The notes under the pieces are model-generated. The model had not been told where the DNA came from. It did not search any database and was given only the letters and a program-made list of their open reading frames with translations. A stretch of 64,000 bases of DNA from Paludibacteraceae bacterium (GTDB lineage Bacteria; Bacteroidota; Bacteroidia; Bacteroidales; Paludibacteraceae), in NCBI GenBank assembly GCA_017962085.1, contig JAGCWA010000002.1:62001-126000 (forward strand), read 5' to 3'. The translations under genes and the position numbers were made by a program. Shown here piece by piece: positions 18,873 to 28,900 of this stretch (its first letter is position 1; each line of letters opens with the position of its first letter).

Positions 18873-21218
18873 ATGTGTAGAAGTTTTGTTTGTCGAATTA
18901 TATTTCTATGTTTCCTCCTTTCTTGGGTGGGACGGATGGATGTGTCCGCCCAGAAGGTGGGATTGGTCCTTAGCGGAGGTGGCGCCAAGGGGTGTACCCA
19001 TATTGGTGTGATCCGAGCTTTGGAGGAGGAAGGTATACCTATAGACTACATAGCTGGCACCTCCATGGGGGCCATTGTCAGCTCCTTGTATGCGATGGGT
19101 TATTCACCCGATCAGATGGCCGATTTGATATTGTCCGAAAAATTCATGCGTTGGCAGAGTGGAATCATCGATGAGCGCAATCTGTTTTTCTTCAAGCGGG
19201 ACGACCCTACCCCTGATTTCATCAGTTTTAAGGTTAATGTGCGGGACTCCTCCGGCTCTGGGGCGAATTTCCTGATACCGACCAGCGTCTTGCCGCCAGA
19301 CCAGCTGAACATTGCCTTCATGGATTTGTTTTCCAAGGCGAATGCGGCGTGCAAGGGTAATTTCGACAGCTTATTTGTGCCATTCCGTTGTGTGGCGTCC
19401 GATGTGGCGCATAAGCGCGCGTACGTTCACAGGAAGGGTGATTTGGGCGATGCGGTGCGCACATCCATGTCCTTCCCGTTCGTTTTCAGGCCTATACAGG
19501 TGGATGGATTGTTGATGTTGGATGGCGGAATATACAATAATTTCCCTGTGGATGTGATGGAGAAGGATTTCCATCCCGACTTCATCATCGGGTGCGCGGT
19601 GAGTGATAATCCGTCGCTAGAAGCTGGAAATAAGGCGAGTCCGGTGGCGTTGCTGGAAAAACTGATCATGGATGAGACCAATTATGAGATACCGGAGGAG
19701 AAGGGAATTCTGATCGATTTCCACTTCACGGATGTCGGATTGTTGGATTTCCATAGGATCAAGGAGTTGGAGCAGTTGGGGTATGACTCTACCAAGGCGA
19801 TGATTCAGCGCATCAAGAGTCGTGTGACGCGTCGTGTCAGTCTGGAAGACGTAGAGAAGCGTCGTGCGCGATATGTGCAGAAGGAAAAAGATTTGGTGTT
19901 CGGATCCGTGACCGTCCGTGGTGTCAACTCGATCCAGCGTAAGTACCTGATGAACAGTTTCTTGCTGGGAAGGAAAGATTCCGTGCTGGATATCAACAGT
20001 TTCCAGCGGGTGTATTATAAATTGTTGTCGGACGAGAAGATATCCGAGATTGTGCCTCATGCCTATTTTAACGATTCCGTGGGGAACTATGACTTGTACC
20101 TTGACGTTAAGATGAACAGTGACTTTGAGGTTTCATTCGGAGGAAACATATCATCGACCGCCGCTAATAATCTGTTCTTAGGTATTCAGAAGAGGGGCAT
20201 ACATTACTTCGGCTATAATGTGGCGTTGGATGGTCAGATAGGTTCCCTATACAAGGATGTCCATGCCCAGTTACGTTTGGATCGTCCGGGTCGTATACCG
20301 TTGGGTATTAAGATGATAATGGATTATTGCCACATCAACTACCTGAATCAGCAGGAACCCTTCTACGAGAACGACATCAAGAATAACATATCGACCGAGG
20401 CCTACACTTCCGAGTTCTATGGGAAACTCAAGATGATGATACCTTTCTATTTGAAGGGTAAGTTGGATTTTGGATTTGGATATGGACATAAGAACGACCA
20501 TTTCCATTATTTGCCGGATGAAAAGTATAGGTGGAATGTGACAAACTATGATTTAGGGATAGCAATGTTGCAGTATAAGCATAATTCGTTGTCTCACAAG
20601 CAATACCCTATCGACGGTATGCGTATTTGCCTGACTGGGCAGTATATATCGGGCCATTATAGTTCGAAGAAGTACACTAAGAACGATAGTGGTTTTTTGG
20701 AGACGTTCCATGTCGGGGATCCGTTGAGATGGGTGCAGATCTCCGGGAATTGCGACTATTATTTTAATCTAGGGAAAAGGTTCTCCCTTGGACTCTATTT
20801 TGACGGTGTATATTCGAGCGTTCCTTTGATGGGCAATTATATGGAGAGTATTCTGATATCTCCGATGTATACACCGTCTAACCATAGTAAGTTCGTGTTC
20901 AATTCCGCCTTTTGTTCGCATGCCTATTTGGCGGGTGGATTTGCCCCGATATTTAAGTTCAATAAGGTGCTGCATCTGAGGTTTGAGAATTATGCGTACG
21001 TGCCGCATAAGTCTGTCGCATGGACCGGCAGTTACGGATCCGAGTATCGTCCGGCTTTCTCCAAACTATATTCCTTCAATGAGTTGACGTTGGTCGCTAA
21101 TTTGAAGTTCATCTCCGCCGCATTGTACGGAAACCGTTATTCATATCCGGAGAAGAACTGGAATGCGGGTCTGAATATCGGTTATTTGCTGTTCCATGAC
21201 CGTATGATCGAAAAGTGA
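18873..21218 (+). CDS. Patatin-like phospholipase fused to POTRA and outer-membrane barrel
   Basis: Exported 781-residue protein resembling type Vd (PlpD-like) autotransported lipases. It has a signal peptide (residues 1-26, ...VSAQ) and a patatin domain with oxyanion loop SGGGAKG (34-40), nucleophile Ser64 in GTSMG and catalytic Asp in LDGGIYNNFP. A POTRA-like segment follows (FGSVTVRGVNSIQRKYLMN...), then an Omp85-type beta barrel of alternating aromatic strands to the C-terminus. It acts on lipids at the cell surface or periplasm. The start lies 1 nt after clpC, which implies translational coupling with a cytosolic protease subunit, an odd pairing. Confidence 0.9.
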   Translation: MCRSFVCRIIFLCFLLSWVGRMDVSAQKVGLVLSGGGAKGCTHIGVIRALEEEGIPIDYIAGTSMGAIVSSLYAMGYSPDQMADLILSEKFMRWQSGIIDERNLFFFKRDDPTPDFISFKVNVRDSSGSGANFLIPTSVLPPDQLNIAFMDLFSKANAACKGNFDSLFVPFRCVASDVAHKRAYVHRKGDLGDAVRTSMSFPFVFRPIQVDGLLMLDGGIYNNFPVDVMEKDFHPDFIIGCAVSDNPSLEAGNKASPVALLEKLIMDETNYEIPEEKGILIDFHFTDVGLLDFHRIKELEQLGYDSTKAMIQRIKSRVTRRVSLEDVEKRRARYVQKEKDLVFGSVTVRGVNSIQRKYLMNSFLLGRKDSVLDINSFQRVYYKLLSDEKISEIVPHAYFNDSVGNYDLYLDVKMNSDFEVSFGGNISSTAANNLFLGIQKRGIHYFGYNVALDGQIGSLYKDVHAQLRLDRPGRIPLGIKMIMDYCHINYLNQQEPFYENDIKNNISTEAYTSEFYGKLKMMIPFYLKGKLDFGFGYGHKNDHFHYLPDEKYRWNVTNYDLGIAMLQYKHNSLSHKQYPIDGMRICLTGQYISGHYSSKKYTKNDSGFLETFHVGDPLRWVQISGNCDYYFNLGKRFSLGLYFDGVYSSVPLMGNYMESILISPMYTPSNHSKFVFNSAFCSHAYLAGGFAPIFKFNKVLHLRFENYAYVPHKSVAWTGSYGSEYRPAFSKLYSFNELTLVANLKFISAALYGNRYSYPEKNWNAGLNIGYLLFHDRMIEK

Positions 21219-21263
21219 TGCATCATTTTTTTCCGCTTATTTTTCTCTTTTGTTGAAAATGTT

Positions 21264-21294
21264 TTGGGGATGAGTGGTAGATTCTATAATTTTG
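21264..21294 (+). promoter_or_regulatory. Promoter of the lipoprotein gene at 21328
   Basis: TTG (21264-21266), 20-nt spacer, TAATTTTG (21287-21294). Its position excludes the upstream ATG at 21274 as the start codon. Confidence 0.75.
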
Positions 21295-21327
21295 GAGCAG
21301 AAAAATAGGAACTTATTTTTATTAAAT

Positions 21328-22200
21328 ATGAGAAACACATTCGTTTTTTTGACCAGCTTATCGCTTTTGTCCGGTTTCTTTTACTCATGTGAGAAGCAGG
21401 AGGGTGAAGGTGGAGATGGTTCCATAGTGGGTCGAGTTTACAAAATCGTCGATGATGGTGCTATTTGTTCCACTTCTGATATCGACAGTAATTCCGATGC
21501 GTTGAAGAGTTTGATGACCACTATCAGTGAGAACAATTCTGTCTTGAACAAATTGTACGGGAAGAAATCCTATACAAGTGCTCAAATAGACTCCTTGAAT
21601 GCTCGTAGAGACCATTATACGAGGGTTATGAACAGGTCGTTCCATTTCGAGAAAGATACGATTGTGGGCTGTGACGAGGACGTCTATATCATATACGGGA
21701 ACCATGAGTATGGCTACGATGATAAGGTGAAGACATCCTATGATGGCACATATAGATTCGATTACTTGAATGATGGTAACTATAAAATCTTCGCATATAA
21801 TGACAATGCGGATGGAAGGTCCGGTGTAGTTTTTGACGTGAAAGTTGACGGAGGAGAGGTCTATGGCGGCGATTTCTATATCAATGATGGAAAGAATGCT
21901 AATCTTTGTGGCGTTGTCGGTTATATGGAGGCTATCGCTTCAAAGGGTTACGAGTATATGCCTGGAGTAGACCAAAGAGTTTACCTCCGCGAGGAAAATT
22001 CCTTGACAATAGATGATTGCAGGGTGAATGATAATGGATTGTATGTGTTCCCTAAGCTGAAGCCTAATACGGTCTATTATGTTTGGTCTGTTACAGAGGA
22101 TGGGAAGAATGAAGGTGTTTACGCTAAGATGAAGAAGTTCAAGACCGGTGAGGCGGGTTCCATTGTTCCTGGTCCAATCCTTCAGTCTGAAGTATTCTAA
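21328..22200 (+). CDS. Putative lipoprotein of unknown function
   Basis: 290-residue protein with a lipoprotein signal (RNTFVFLTSLSLLSGFFYSC, lipobox cysteine in FFYSC), so likely anchored in the outer or inner membrane. The body has an early helical part (ALKSLMTTISENNSVLNKLYG...). Two beta-rich repeats of carboxypeptidase-regulatory type follow (DGTYRFDYLNDGNYKIFAYNDN and DNGLYVFPKLKPNTVYYVWSV). Such domains are common in Bacteroidales surface lipoproteins. I do not recognise a family. The start at 21328 is supported by the promoter at 21264-21294. A strong terminator follows, so it is monocistronic. Confidence 0.8.
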   Translation: MRNTFVFLTSLSLLSGFFYSCEKQEGEGGDGSIVGRVYKIVDDGAICSTSDIDSNSDALKSLMTTISENNSVLNKLYGKKSYTSAQIDSLNARRDHYTRVMNRSFHFEKDTIVGCDEDVYIIYGNHEYGYDDKVKTSYDGTYRFDYLNDGNYKIFAYNDNADGRSGVVFDVKVDGGEVYGGDFYINDGKNANLCGVVGYMEAIASKGYEYMPGVDQRVYLREENSLTIDDCRVNDNGLYVFPKLKPNTVYYVWSVTEDGKNEGVYAKMKKFKTGEAGSIVPGPILQSEVF

Positions 22201-22220
22201 TTTATTATACATCGTATTTT

Positions 22221-22251
22221 AGGGCGGCTTTCGGTCGCCCTTTTTTTTTTT
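22221..22251 (+). terminator. Rho-independent terminator
   Basis: AGGGCG...CGCCCT stem followed by eleven T, 20 nt after the lipoprotein stop codon. Confidence 0.9.
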
Positions 22252-22266
22252 CTAATATAATACAGA

Positions 22267-22300
22267 AAGCGCATTCAGCTTGCGTGTGCTGGATGCGCTT
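22267..22300 (-). terminator. Hairpin, probable terminator of the 18-codon minus-strand unit
   Basis: AAGCGCAT-x-CAGC pairs with GCTG-x-ATGCGCTT (12 bp, one mismatch). On the minus strand the run after it is T-rich but not uniform (TCTGTATTATATT). Confidence 0.5.
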
Positions 22301-22339
22301 AACAATTTAATAACCTTAAAATGAAGAAATTTTTTCTGA

Positions 22340-22396
22340 TTAGAACTTGGCGTACTTTCTAATCAACGCAATCACGATCATGTTCAAACAAACCAT
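22340..22396 (-). CDS. Candidate 18-residue micro-protein with its own promoter
   Basis: Reads MVCLNMIVIALIRKYAKF on the minus strand: a short hydrophobic core with a basic end, as in small membrane-active peptides. It is far too short for ordinary gene calling. It is reported because it lies between a full-consensus promoter (22444-22474, TTG-N20-TATTTTTG) and a strong hairpin (22267-22300), an arrangement that defines a transcript of about 160-180 nt. The transcript could instead be a non-coding RNA, with this ORF incidental. Neighbouring genes on both sides are plus strand, so it is not a leader of either. Confidence 0.45.
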   Translation of the reverse strand: MVCLNMIVIALIRKYAKF

Positions 22397-22443
22397 TTTG
22401 CCTAGTATTTTTATGTTTAACTTTCCTTTAATTTTGATGTTGC

Positions 22444-22474
22444 AAAAATATGTTATAAAACATAATTGCGCAAT
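22444..22474 (-). promoter_or_regulatory. Promoter of the 18-codon unit
   Basis: Minus strand TTG (22472-22474), 20-nt spacer, TATTTTTG (22444-22451). This fits the Bacteroidota consensus closely, with no annotated gene to serve on that strand. Confidence 0.7.
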
Positions 22475-22583
22475 AGTTGAATGGAGATTTAACATTGTTT
22501 AACGTTGTATTTTTCTTCCTTATTTTTTACCTCTTTCCACGATTAAAAAAGGGTGGAAATGGCACTGGAAACAGAACATTTAT

Positions 22584-22591
22584 TACCTTTG
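22584..22591 (+). promoter_or_regulatory. -7 box for the phosphoesterase gene
   Basis: TACCTTTG, 19 nt before the start codon at 22611. Confidence 0.6.
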
Positions 22592-22610
22592 CGGATATAA
22601 GAGAAACGAT

Positions 22611-23276
22611 ATGAAGTTTACGGTAACATCGGATATTCACGGTCATTTGCCTAATATCTCCGCTTGTGACATTGTCATTGTCGGAGGGGATGTCTTTCCC
22701 AAGGAGATGGATAAGGATGCGGCGGCGCAGGAACAGTGGTTCTACGACTATTTCTCGCCATGGGTTTCCTCCTTGCCTTGCAAGTACGTCGTCTTGGTGC
22801 CAGGAAACCATGATTACTATTTCGAAGCGCTCTATAAGGGGAAGCGACTCACTTCGCTCTCTTCGTCCAAACTGAAGATATTGTGCAATAATTCGATGAA
22901 CTTGGAGGGACTTCGTTTCTACGGGACGCCCAATACCCTGCCCCCGAAGCGTAACATCGCCTTCAGCGAGGAGTCGGCGCAGTTGATGGAGACGTTCCAG
23001 AAGATACCCGAAAGGTGTGATATCTTGATTACCCACGCCGCACCGTTCGAGATCGGTGGCTTGGCGGGTGTGGAGGATGGCCTGGATGTGGGAAGTCCGG
23101 AGCTGACGGCTGCGCTTGAATCACGGAAGATACGTTACGTATTTTGCGGACATATCCACCAAGGCAACCACAAAAGGGTGAAATGGCGGGGAATGACCCT
23201 CTACAACGTGAGCCGTTGCAATAACATGAAGGAGGTCGCCTACCCTCTTCTGACGCTGGAGATTCCTTCGAAGTGA
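22611..23276 (+). CDS. Calcineurin-like metallophosphoesterase
   Basis: Cytosolic phosphoesterase-fold protein of 221 residues. Metal ligands are visible in order: DIHGH (about residue 6), GGD (about 25), PGNHDYYF (about 65), ITHAAPFEIGG (about 142) and CGHIHQGNH (about 183). This is the complete motif set of the family. The substrate is not deducible; members act on phosphodiesters, nucleotides or phosphoproteins. It has its own promoter. The next gene follows 63 nt later on the same strand. Confidence 0.88.
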   Translation: MKFTVTSDIHGHLPNISACDIVIVGGDVFPKEMDKDAAAQEQWFYDYFSPWVSSLPCKYVVLVPGNHDYYFEALYKGKRLTSLSSSKLKILCNNSMNLEGLRFYGTPNTLPPKRNIAFSEESAQLMETFQKIPERCDILITHAAPFEIGGLAGVEDGLDVGSPELTAALESRKIRYVFCGHIHQGNHKRVKWRGMTLYNVSRCNNMKEVAYPLLTLEIPSK

Positions 23277-23339
23277 TGCGTTTTTGTCCGCATGGCGCAT
23301 TGTATTCAATCTATTCATTATTCTAAAAATTAAGCTGGT

Positions 23340-24287
23340 ATGGAAAAACAAGTGGTAGCGATAACCGGAGCGGCTGGTAACTTGGGTAGCCTATTGGCGG
23401 AGGGACTCCTCTCCGACGAAGTTGAGTTGCATCTCCTGTGGCATAAGAATCCTTTGCCGGAGTCATTGCTGAAGCATGAGAAGGTGAAGCCTTTTCAAGT
23501 GGATTTGCGGGAGGAGAACTCCCTGATTGATTCGCTGAAAGGCGTAGACACGGTGATCCATTTCGCTGGCATCCTCTTCAAGGGAAACCCTGAGAAGTTC
23601 CTTCCGACCACCAACACGCAATATTTCTCGAACCTGCTCCGTGCGGCGAAGTCTGCCGGTGTGAAGAAGGTGATTCTGTTCAGTTTTCCGCACGTGGAAG
23701 GAGACACCACCCCTGAGCATCCTGCGACAGGCAGGTTGGACGGCACGCCTAATTCGGTGCATGCGAAGACCCGTCTGGAGGAGGAGAAGCTCTTGTTGGC
23801 GGAGACAGGTTTTGAAAAAGTGATCTTACGTTGCGGAATGGTCTATGGGAAGGACATCCTGATGATAGACGCCGCGCACTGGTTTTCCCGCCATTGCTTG
23901 TTGGGCATTTGGAAGGAGCCGAACTATATCCACTTGATTTCCAAGGACGATTATGTGGCGGCGACGAAGGCGGCCATCCTCTCCCCGACCGCATCGGGCA
24001 TTTATCATCTCGGTGACGAAGGGGTTCAGACGCTGAAGGAGTTCTTGGACGAGGCGGCGAAGGAATGGGGAACCTGCCGTCCGTGGGTGATGCCGATGTG
24101 GATGATCCGCACCGCCGCATGGGTATTCGAGACGGTTTCCAACCTCACGGGATGCCGCGCGCCATTGACGCAGGACTTCATCACCATCGGGAAGGTGCCT
24201 TATTATGGGGACACGAGCCGTATGAGGGCTGAGTTGTTGCCTAACTTGAAATATAAGACCTTCCGAGAGGGAATCCACACGTTGTGA
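23340..24287 (+). CDS. Atypical extended SDR (NAD-dependent epimerase/dehydratase-like)
   Basis: 315-residue Rossmann protein with N-terminal ITGAAGNLGSLLAEGLL (GxxGxxG, residues 9-25) and the typical DTVIHFAG segment near residue 70. The usual catalytic YxxxK is not intact. The aligned stretch PNSVHAKTRLEEEKLL keeps the Lys but has Ser where Tyr is expected, as in atypical SDRs that bind cofactor without classic reduction. The C-terminal third (WVMPMWMIRTAAWVFETVSNL) is hydrophobic. Function unknown: nucleotide-sugar epimerase, sterol-type dehydrogenase or cofactor-sensing protein are all possible. Confidence 0.78.
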   Translation: MEKQVVAITGAAGNLGSLLAEGLLSDEVELHLLWHKNPLPESLLKHEKVKPFQVDLREENSLIDSLKGVDTVIHFAGILFKGNPEKFLPTTNTQYFSNLLRAAKSAGVKKVILFSFPHVEGDTTPEHPATGRLDGTPNSVHAKTRLEEEKLLLAETGFEKVILRCGMVYGKDILMIDAAHWFSRHCLLGIWKEPNYIHLISKDDYVAATKAAILSPTASGIYHLGDEGVQTLKEFLDEAAKEWGTCRPWVMPMWMIRTAAWVFETVSNLTGCRAPLTQDFITIGKVPYYGDTSRMRAELLPNLKYKTFREGIHTL

Positions 24288-24343
24288 TTTCCCTGAAAAA
24301 GCACAGGTATATGTTTCCTATGCTACCCTATCATATTTTTCAT

Positions 24344-24351
24344 TAAATTTG
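24344..24351 (+). promoter_or_regulatory. -7 box for trkA
   Basis: TAAATTTG, 20 nt before the trkA start. Confidence 0.65.
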
Positions 24352-24371
24352 CGGGGTACAAATTAGAATTT

Positions 24372-25703
24372 ATGAAGATAATTATTGCAGGTGCTGGAGA
24401 AGTGGGTACTCACTTGGCGAAGATGTTGTCGAGAGAGAACCATGACATCATCCTTTTGGATGATGACGAGGAGAAACTGCAAAGAATGGAGTCCAATTAT
24501 GACCTGATGACGGTCACGGGCTGCACCACGTCCATCAAGGATTTGGAAGAGGCAAATGTTTCCCAGGCAGATTTGTTTATCGGAGTTACACCATACGAGA
24601 GCCAGAATATCACTTCGTGCATACTGGCCCATAACATGGGCGCTAAAAAGACGGTGGCGCGAATCAATAATTACGAGTACTTGTTGCCTGAAAATAAGGC
24701 TCGTTTTAAGGATTTGGGCATCGATTCGTTGATTTACCCAGAGGTGTTGGCGGCGAGAGAGATCGTCAATTCGCTTAGAATGAACTGGGTCCGCCAATGG
24801 ATGGAGTTCAGCGATGGTGAATTGACCCTGATCGGTATGAAGGTGCGGAGTAACGCTCCTATCATCAACCAACCGCTGAAGGATTTGAAACACAGCGAGT
24901 TCTATCGTGTCGTGGCTATCCGTCGTGACTTGTCCACCATCATCCCTAAGGGTGATGACGAGATCTTGGCGAACGATATTGTTTACTTCATCACGACGCG
25001 CGACTTCATCGCCAATGTGCGTGAACAGGCGGGTAAGGAGGTGATTCAAGTGAAGGATCTGATGATCATGGGGGGTGGAAACATCACGCAACGTACCGTC
25101 GATATGCTGCATGACGATATCCATGTGAAGGTCCTCGAGAAGGATAAGAGCAAGATCATGAAGCTGGCGGAGAAGATGGACAATGCGTTGGTCATCTTGG
25201 GTGACGCCACGAACTTGGAGCTGCTGCGCGAGGAGGGCATCGAGGATGTGGACGCTTTTGTCGCCTTGACGGACAACTCGGAGGCTAATATATTGGCTTG
25301 CATCTCCGCTAAGAGATTCGGTCTTCGAAAGACTATTTCGGAGGTGGAGAACATAGACTACATACCGTTGGCGGAGAATTTGGACATCGGTACGGTCATC
25401 AACAAGAAACTGATCGCCGCCAGCTATATCTACCAATACACGCTGGACGCCGACGTCAGGAACGTGAAGGGTCTGACGCACGTGGATGCGCAGGTTGTCG
25501 AACTGACGCCTAAGGAGGGGGCCTATATCACCAAGGCGGAGATCAAGGGACTCAAGATACCGCGCGACATCTTCATCGGTGGCGTGATACGTGACGGCAA
25601 GGGGGAAATCGCAAACGGTAATACCCATATACAGCCGGGCGACGACGTGATCGTCTTCTGTTTGTCCTCCAGCATACAGAAACTGGATAAGTTATTCAAT
25701 TAG
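24372..25703 (+). CDS. trkA: TrkA, NAD-binding regulator of Trk potassium uptake
   Basis: Cytosolic ring-forming gate of the TrkH K+ channel. 443 residues in two RCK halves: first Rossmann IIAGAGEVGTHLAKML (residues 4-19) with RCK-C, then second Rossmann LMIMGGGNITQRTVDML (about 230) with RCK-C up to the end. The second glycine motif is GGGNIT, as expected for a two-RCK TrkA. trkH is commonly next to trkA in Bacteroidales but is absent here; the next gene is an unrelated secreted protein. It has its own promoter, and a hairpin follows the stop. Confidence 0.93.
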   Translation: MKIIIAGAGEVGTHLAKMLSRENHDIILLDDDEEKLQRMESNYDLMTVTGCTTSIKDLEEANVSQADLFIGVTPYESQNITSCILAHNMGAKKTVARINNYEYLLPENKARFKDLGIDSLIYPEVLAAREIVNSLRMNWVRQWMEFSDGELTLIGMKVRSNAPIINQPLKDLKHSEFYRVVAIRRDLSTIIPKGDDEILANDIVYFITTRDFIANVREQAGKEVIQVKDLMIMGGGNITQRTVDMLHDDIHVKVLEKDKSKIMKLAEKMDNALVILGDATNLELLREEGIEDVDAFVALTDNSEANILACISAKRFGLRKTISEVENIDYIPLAENLDIGTVINKKLIAASYIYQYTLDADVRNVKGLTHVDAQVVELTPKEGAYITKAEIKGLKIPRDIFIGGVIRDGKGEIANGNTHIQPGDDVIVFCLSSSIQKLDKLFN

Positions 25704-25732
25704 GGTATGTCTGGAATGGGACATTACCCTAC
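25701..25732. terminator. Hairpin after trkA, possible weak terminator
   Basis: TAGGGTA-TGTC pairs with GACA-T-TACCCTA around an 8-nt loop, beginning at the trkA stop codon. No clear T run follows, so its terminator role is uncertain. Confidence 0.4.
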
Positions 25733-25842
25733 TCTATATCAATCTTTTATATAAAAATTCCGTTGACGTTGAACGAGGGGAAGCACGGTTGGACCTTCCC
25801 ATAAAATTCGACGGTTTTTTCGGCATTTAGGGATTTTTATTT

Positions 25843-25850
25843 TACATTTG
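25843..25850 (+). promoter_or_regulatory. -7 box for the large secreted protein gene
   Basis: TACATTTG, 70 nt before the signal-peptide Met at 25920. It overlaps the upstream ATG at 25848, which rules that codon out as the start. Confidence 0.6.
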
Positions 25851-25919
25851 CGCTATACTGAATGTAGGGTTGATGCGAGGTCGGTGCCTCATGCGTTTGC
25901 CCTTTATATTGTACATATC

Positions 25920-28900
25920 ATGAAAACACGTTTATTATCCATTATTGCGTTCTCATTGGCTTGCTGCGCTTCGGCGTGGGCTGACGTTGACATCTCTGAG
26001 TTTTATCTGCAGAACTACGGGTTCGACGACTCGGAACACTTTGATTATAAGGCGAATGAGCAAGGGAACGTGGCGCAGGAGATTCTCCCCGTTTATGGTT
26101 GGAGCAAGGATATCGGTGTGGATTACACTGTGACGGGTGTCTATGAGCTGGGAACGGGCAAGACGTTCAACACCAACGGAAAGGTTCCTTCGTCGGGCTA
26201 TCAGGGCTCGAAGGGTGGCTGTCTGGTGCTCAGCACGGGCTGGGAGGAGTCTTTGAAGTATTATCAGAAAATCACCTTGCCGGCTGGTTCGTACAAGCTG
26301 CAGGCCGCCTTCTACAACGGTAGCAACTCCACCAATGGATATAGCCTTTTGGGATGGATTCCGGACAACGGATCCTCCTCCCTTTCCCGTCTTTCCTCAT
26401 TCCCTATGAACTGGACGGTTGACGAAGTCACCTTTACCCTTTCGTCGGAGAAGGAGGGAAAGGTGCAGATTGGTTTCAAGGGTGTGGCGAATGGTTCGGC
26501 CAATTCCGCCAAGGTAGTGGTCGATTTCGTGAGACTCTACCTAGTGGGCGACGACAACACGTTGATGGAGGATATGCGTTCTACGCTACGTTCCACAATA
26601 TCCTCCGCTATGGCTACGTATGGCGAAGGGACGGGAAACAACGCGGCGGATCTGAAGGCTGCGATCGAAGCTTCCCAGCAGGTCTATGACGGCAACGCCA
26701 CGTATGCGGAGCTATACAAGGCGAACGAGGCGATGAAGAATCAGTTGGAGGTCTATGGTTGGGCCAACTCCACGTTGGATCATCCTGCGGACATGACCCG
26801 TTTCATCGTGAACCCGAGCTTCGAGGATGGTTTCGAGGGATGGAGCGTGTCGGGCCTACAGACGCAGTCTAACACGTCGTTTTCGTTGAAGGCGGGCAAT
26901 TACTATGCGGAGAAATGGGTTTCCGCCAACACCAAGGTGGGCAGTGCGAGTGTTGTCCAGGAGATTGGTTCGGAGGCTCCCAACGGTGTCTATACGCTGA
27001 AGGTGGCGGCGCAGAACACGCAGGATGGTAAGAGCGGTCAGACGGGCGCATGGATCATCGCGGGCGGTGACAGTGTGGCGGTCTCCGACAAGAAGGAATA
27101 TACGTTGCAGTTCACCCATCTCGAGGAGGGCTTCACCATAGGCTATGTGGCCAAGAACGCTTCGGGCAACTGGTTGGCGGTGGATAATTTCAGGCTATTG
27201 TACAGCGCGGCTAGCATGGACGACTATACGGCGGAGATCCAGCGACGTGTGGAAGTGGCTGAGAATCTGCTGAGTGGAACAATTTACAAGGCATACCGTA
27301 CCCAATTGGAGAGTGAGGTCTCCAAGGCGAAGGAGTGGTTGGGAAGTCCGAACGAGAAGGACTTATCCTCCATCGCGACACGTCTACGTCAGTATACTGG
27401 ACTGGCGGCTTCGTCGGCCGCCGCGTTCCAGCGTCTTGCGGAGGAGGTCGCCTTGGCCGAGAACACCTATGAGGAGGGGAAGAATGGTAGCGCAGAGCTG
27501 TTGGCGGCGATAAACGAGGCGAAGAAGTATTTAGGCAATGAGTCGATGGGTGTGGATGATCTGGACGGGTGCGTGAAACGGCTCGACGACGCTATATTCA
27601 CGTTCCAGGTGGCCAATGCGACAGGGGATGTCCCTACGGTCGTGACCGATCCTCGTCATGCGACGGGTGCGACGATGGCCTTCGGGCGCGCCACATTCTC
27701 AGGCAATAACATCACGGAGCGGGGCTTCTGCTGGTCCACCTCCTCCAATCCGACGGTGCTGGACGAGCGCTCTTCCCTATCCTACAGCAACAACGGAGCC
27801 ATCTATGTCATGACAGGGTTGACCCCTTCCACGGTCTATTATATCCGCCCTTATGCGATCACGAGGTCGAATGCTGTGGGCTATGGCGAGCGCATCAAGA
27901 TCTGTACCTTGCCGAAGGGTGACATCACCTGGTCGTACAACAATGGAGGCTCCGACGAGGAGAACAAGCGTATCAACGAGGCTGTGGCGGACGCGTGTGA
28001 TGTCTGGAACAACATCACGAGCATCCGGGGCTTGCATCTGACCGTTTCGTACGGGGCGAGCACCCAGACTGCGGATTGTAGCTATGGAGGTTGGATGAGG
28101 GTCGGACCGAACGCCAGCTACCAGCGCACGGGTACGATCCAGCATGAGATGTGCCATGCCGCGGGTGTCGGCACGACGGATAATTGGATGAACTCCTCCG
28201 TCTACCGGCAGGAGACGACTAAAGGTTTCTGGTTGGGCGAACGTACGGACCAGATCCTCCATTTCCTGGAGAATGACAATTCCGCCCAATTGAAGGGCGA
28301 TAACACGCACTTCTGGCCGTATGGTATTAATGGAGCGCACGAGGATGACGGCACACGCATCCTCTATTACGCCAATGCGTTGATTATCCAAGCGTTGGGA
28401 GAGGATAACCTGCCGCCGGTGTCAGGTGCGTTCGCTTCCCCAGCCTACACGTTCACGCAGGAGGATTACGAGACCTATTACCTTTTGTCCGCTGGGCAGA
28501 ATGTGAGCACGCCGACCTCTTTACGGTTGGAGAACGGTAATCTTTCGGTGAAGGCTACGGATTGGAAAACGTTGTTGAAGGAGAACGCCTACGCCTGGAA
28601 GATCCATTTCGAGCCGGAAACGCAGTTGTATGATTTCCGGAACGTTTCGGAGGATAAATCGCTCTCCTGCGCCAATTCAAGGCTCTCCTTGGGCTCGCAG
28701 GAGAAGTTTGGTATTCAGCTGATGGGTTCTCGTCAGAATGTCACGAACCAGTATTTCAACCTGAAGTCCTATTGGATGGTCTTTGCGGACGGAACGAACC
28801 GTCCGATGGCGCTATCCTCCTCGAACAACAATGTTTCCGCCGCACGTTTTGACCATCAGAACTCGGCGAGCCAGCAAAGGTGGATCATCCTTTCCAAGGC

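Noticed and set aside
22321..22362. 13-codon plus-strand frame MKKFFLIRTWRTF
   Set aside because: No plus-strand promoter in front and it follows a strong terminator; the minus strand has the full promoter.
24363..25628. 421-residue antisense frame opposite trkA
   Set aside because: Exact shadow of trkA in a frame lacking stops; His/Arg/Leu-rich with no domain.
25848..25919. N-terminal extension of the large secreted protein
   Set aside because: Its ATG lies in the -7 box and the sequence ahead of the signal peptide is non-coding in character.
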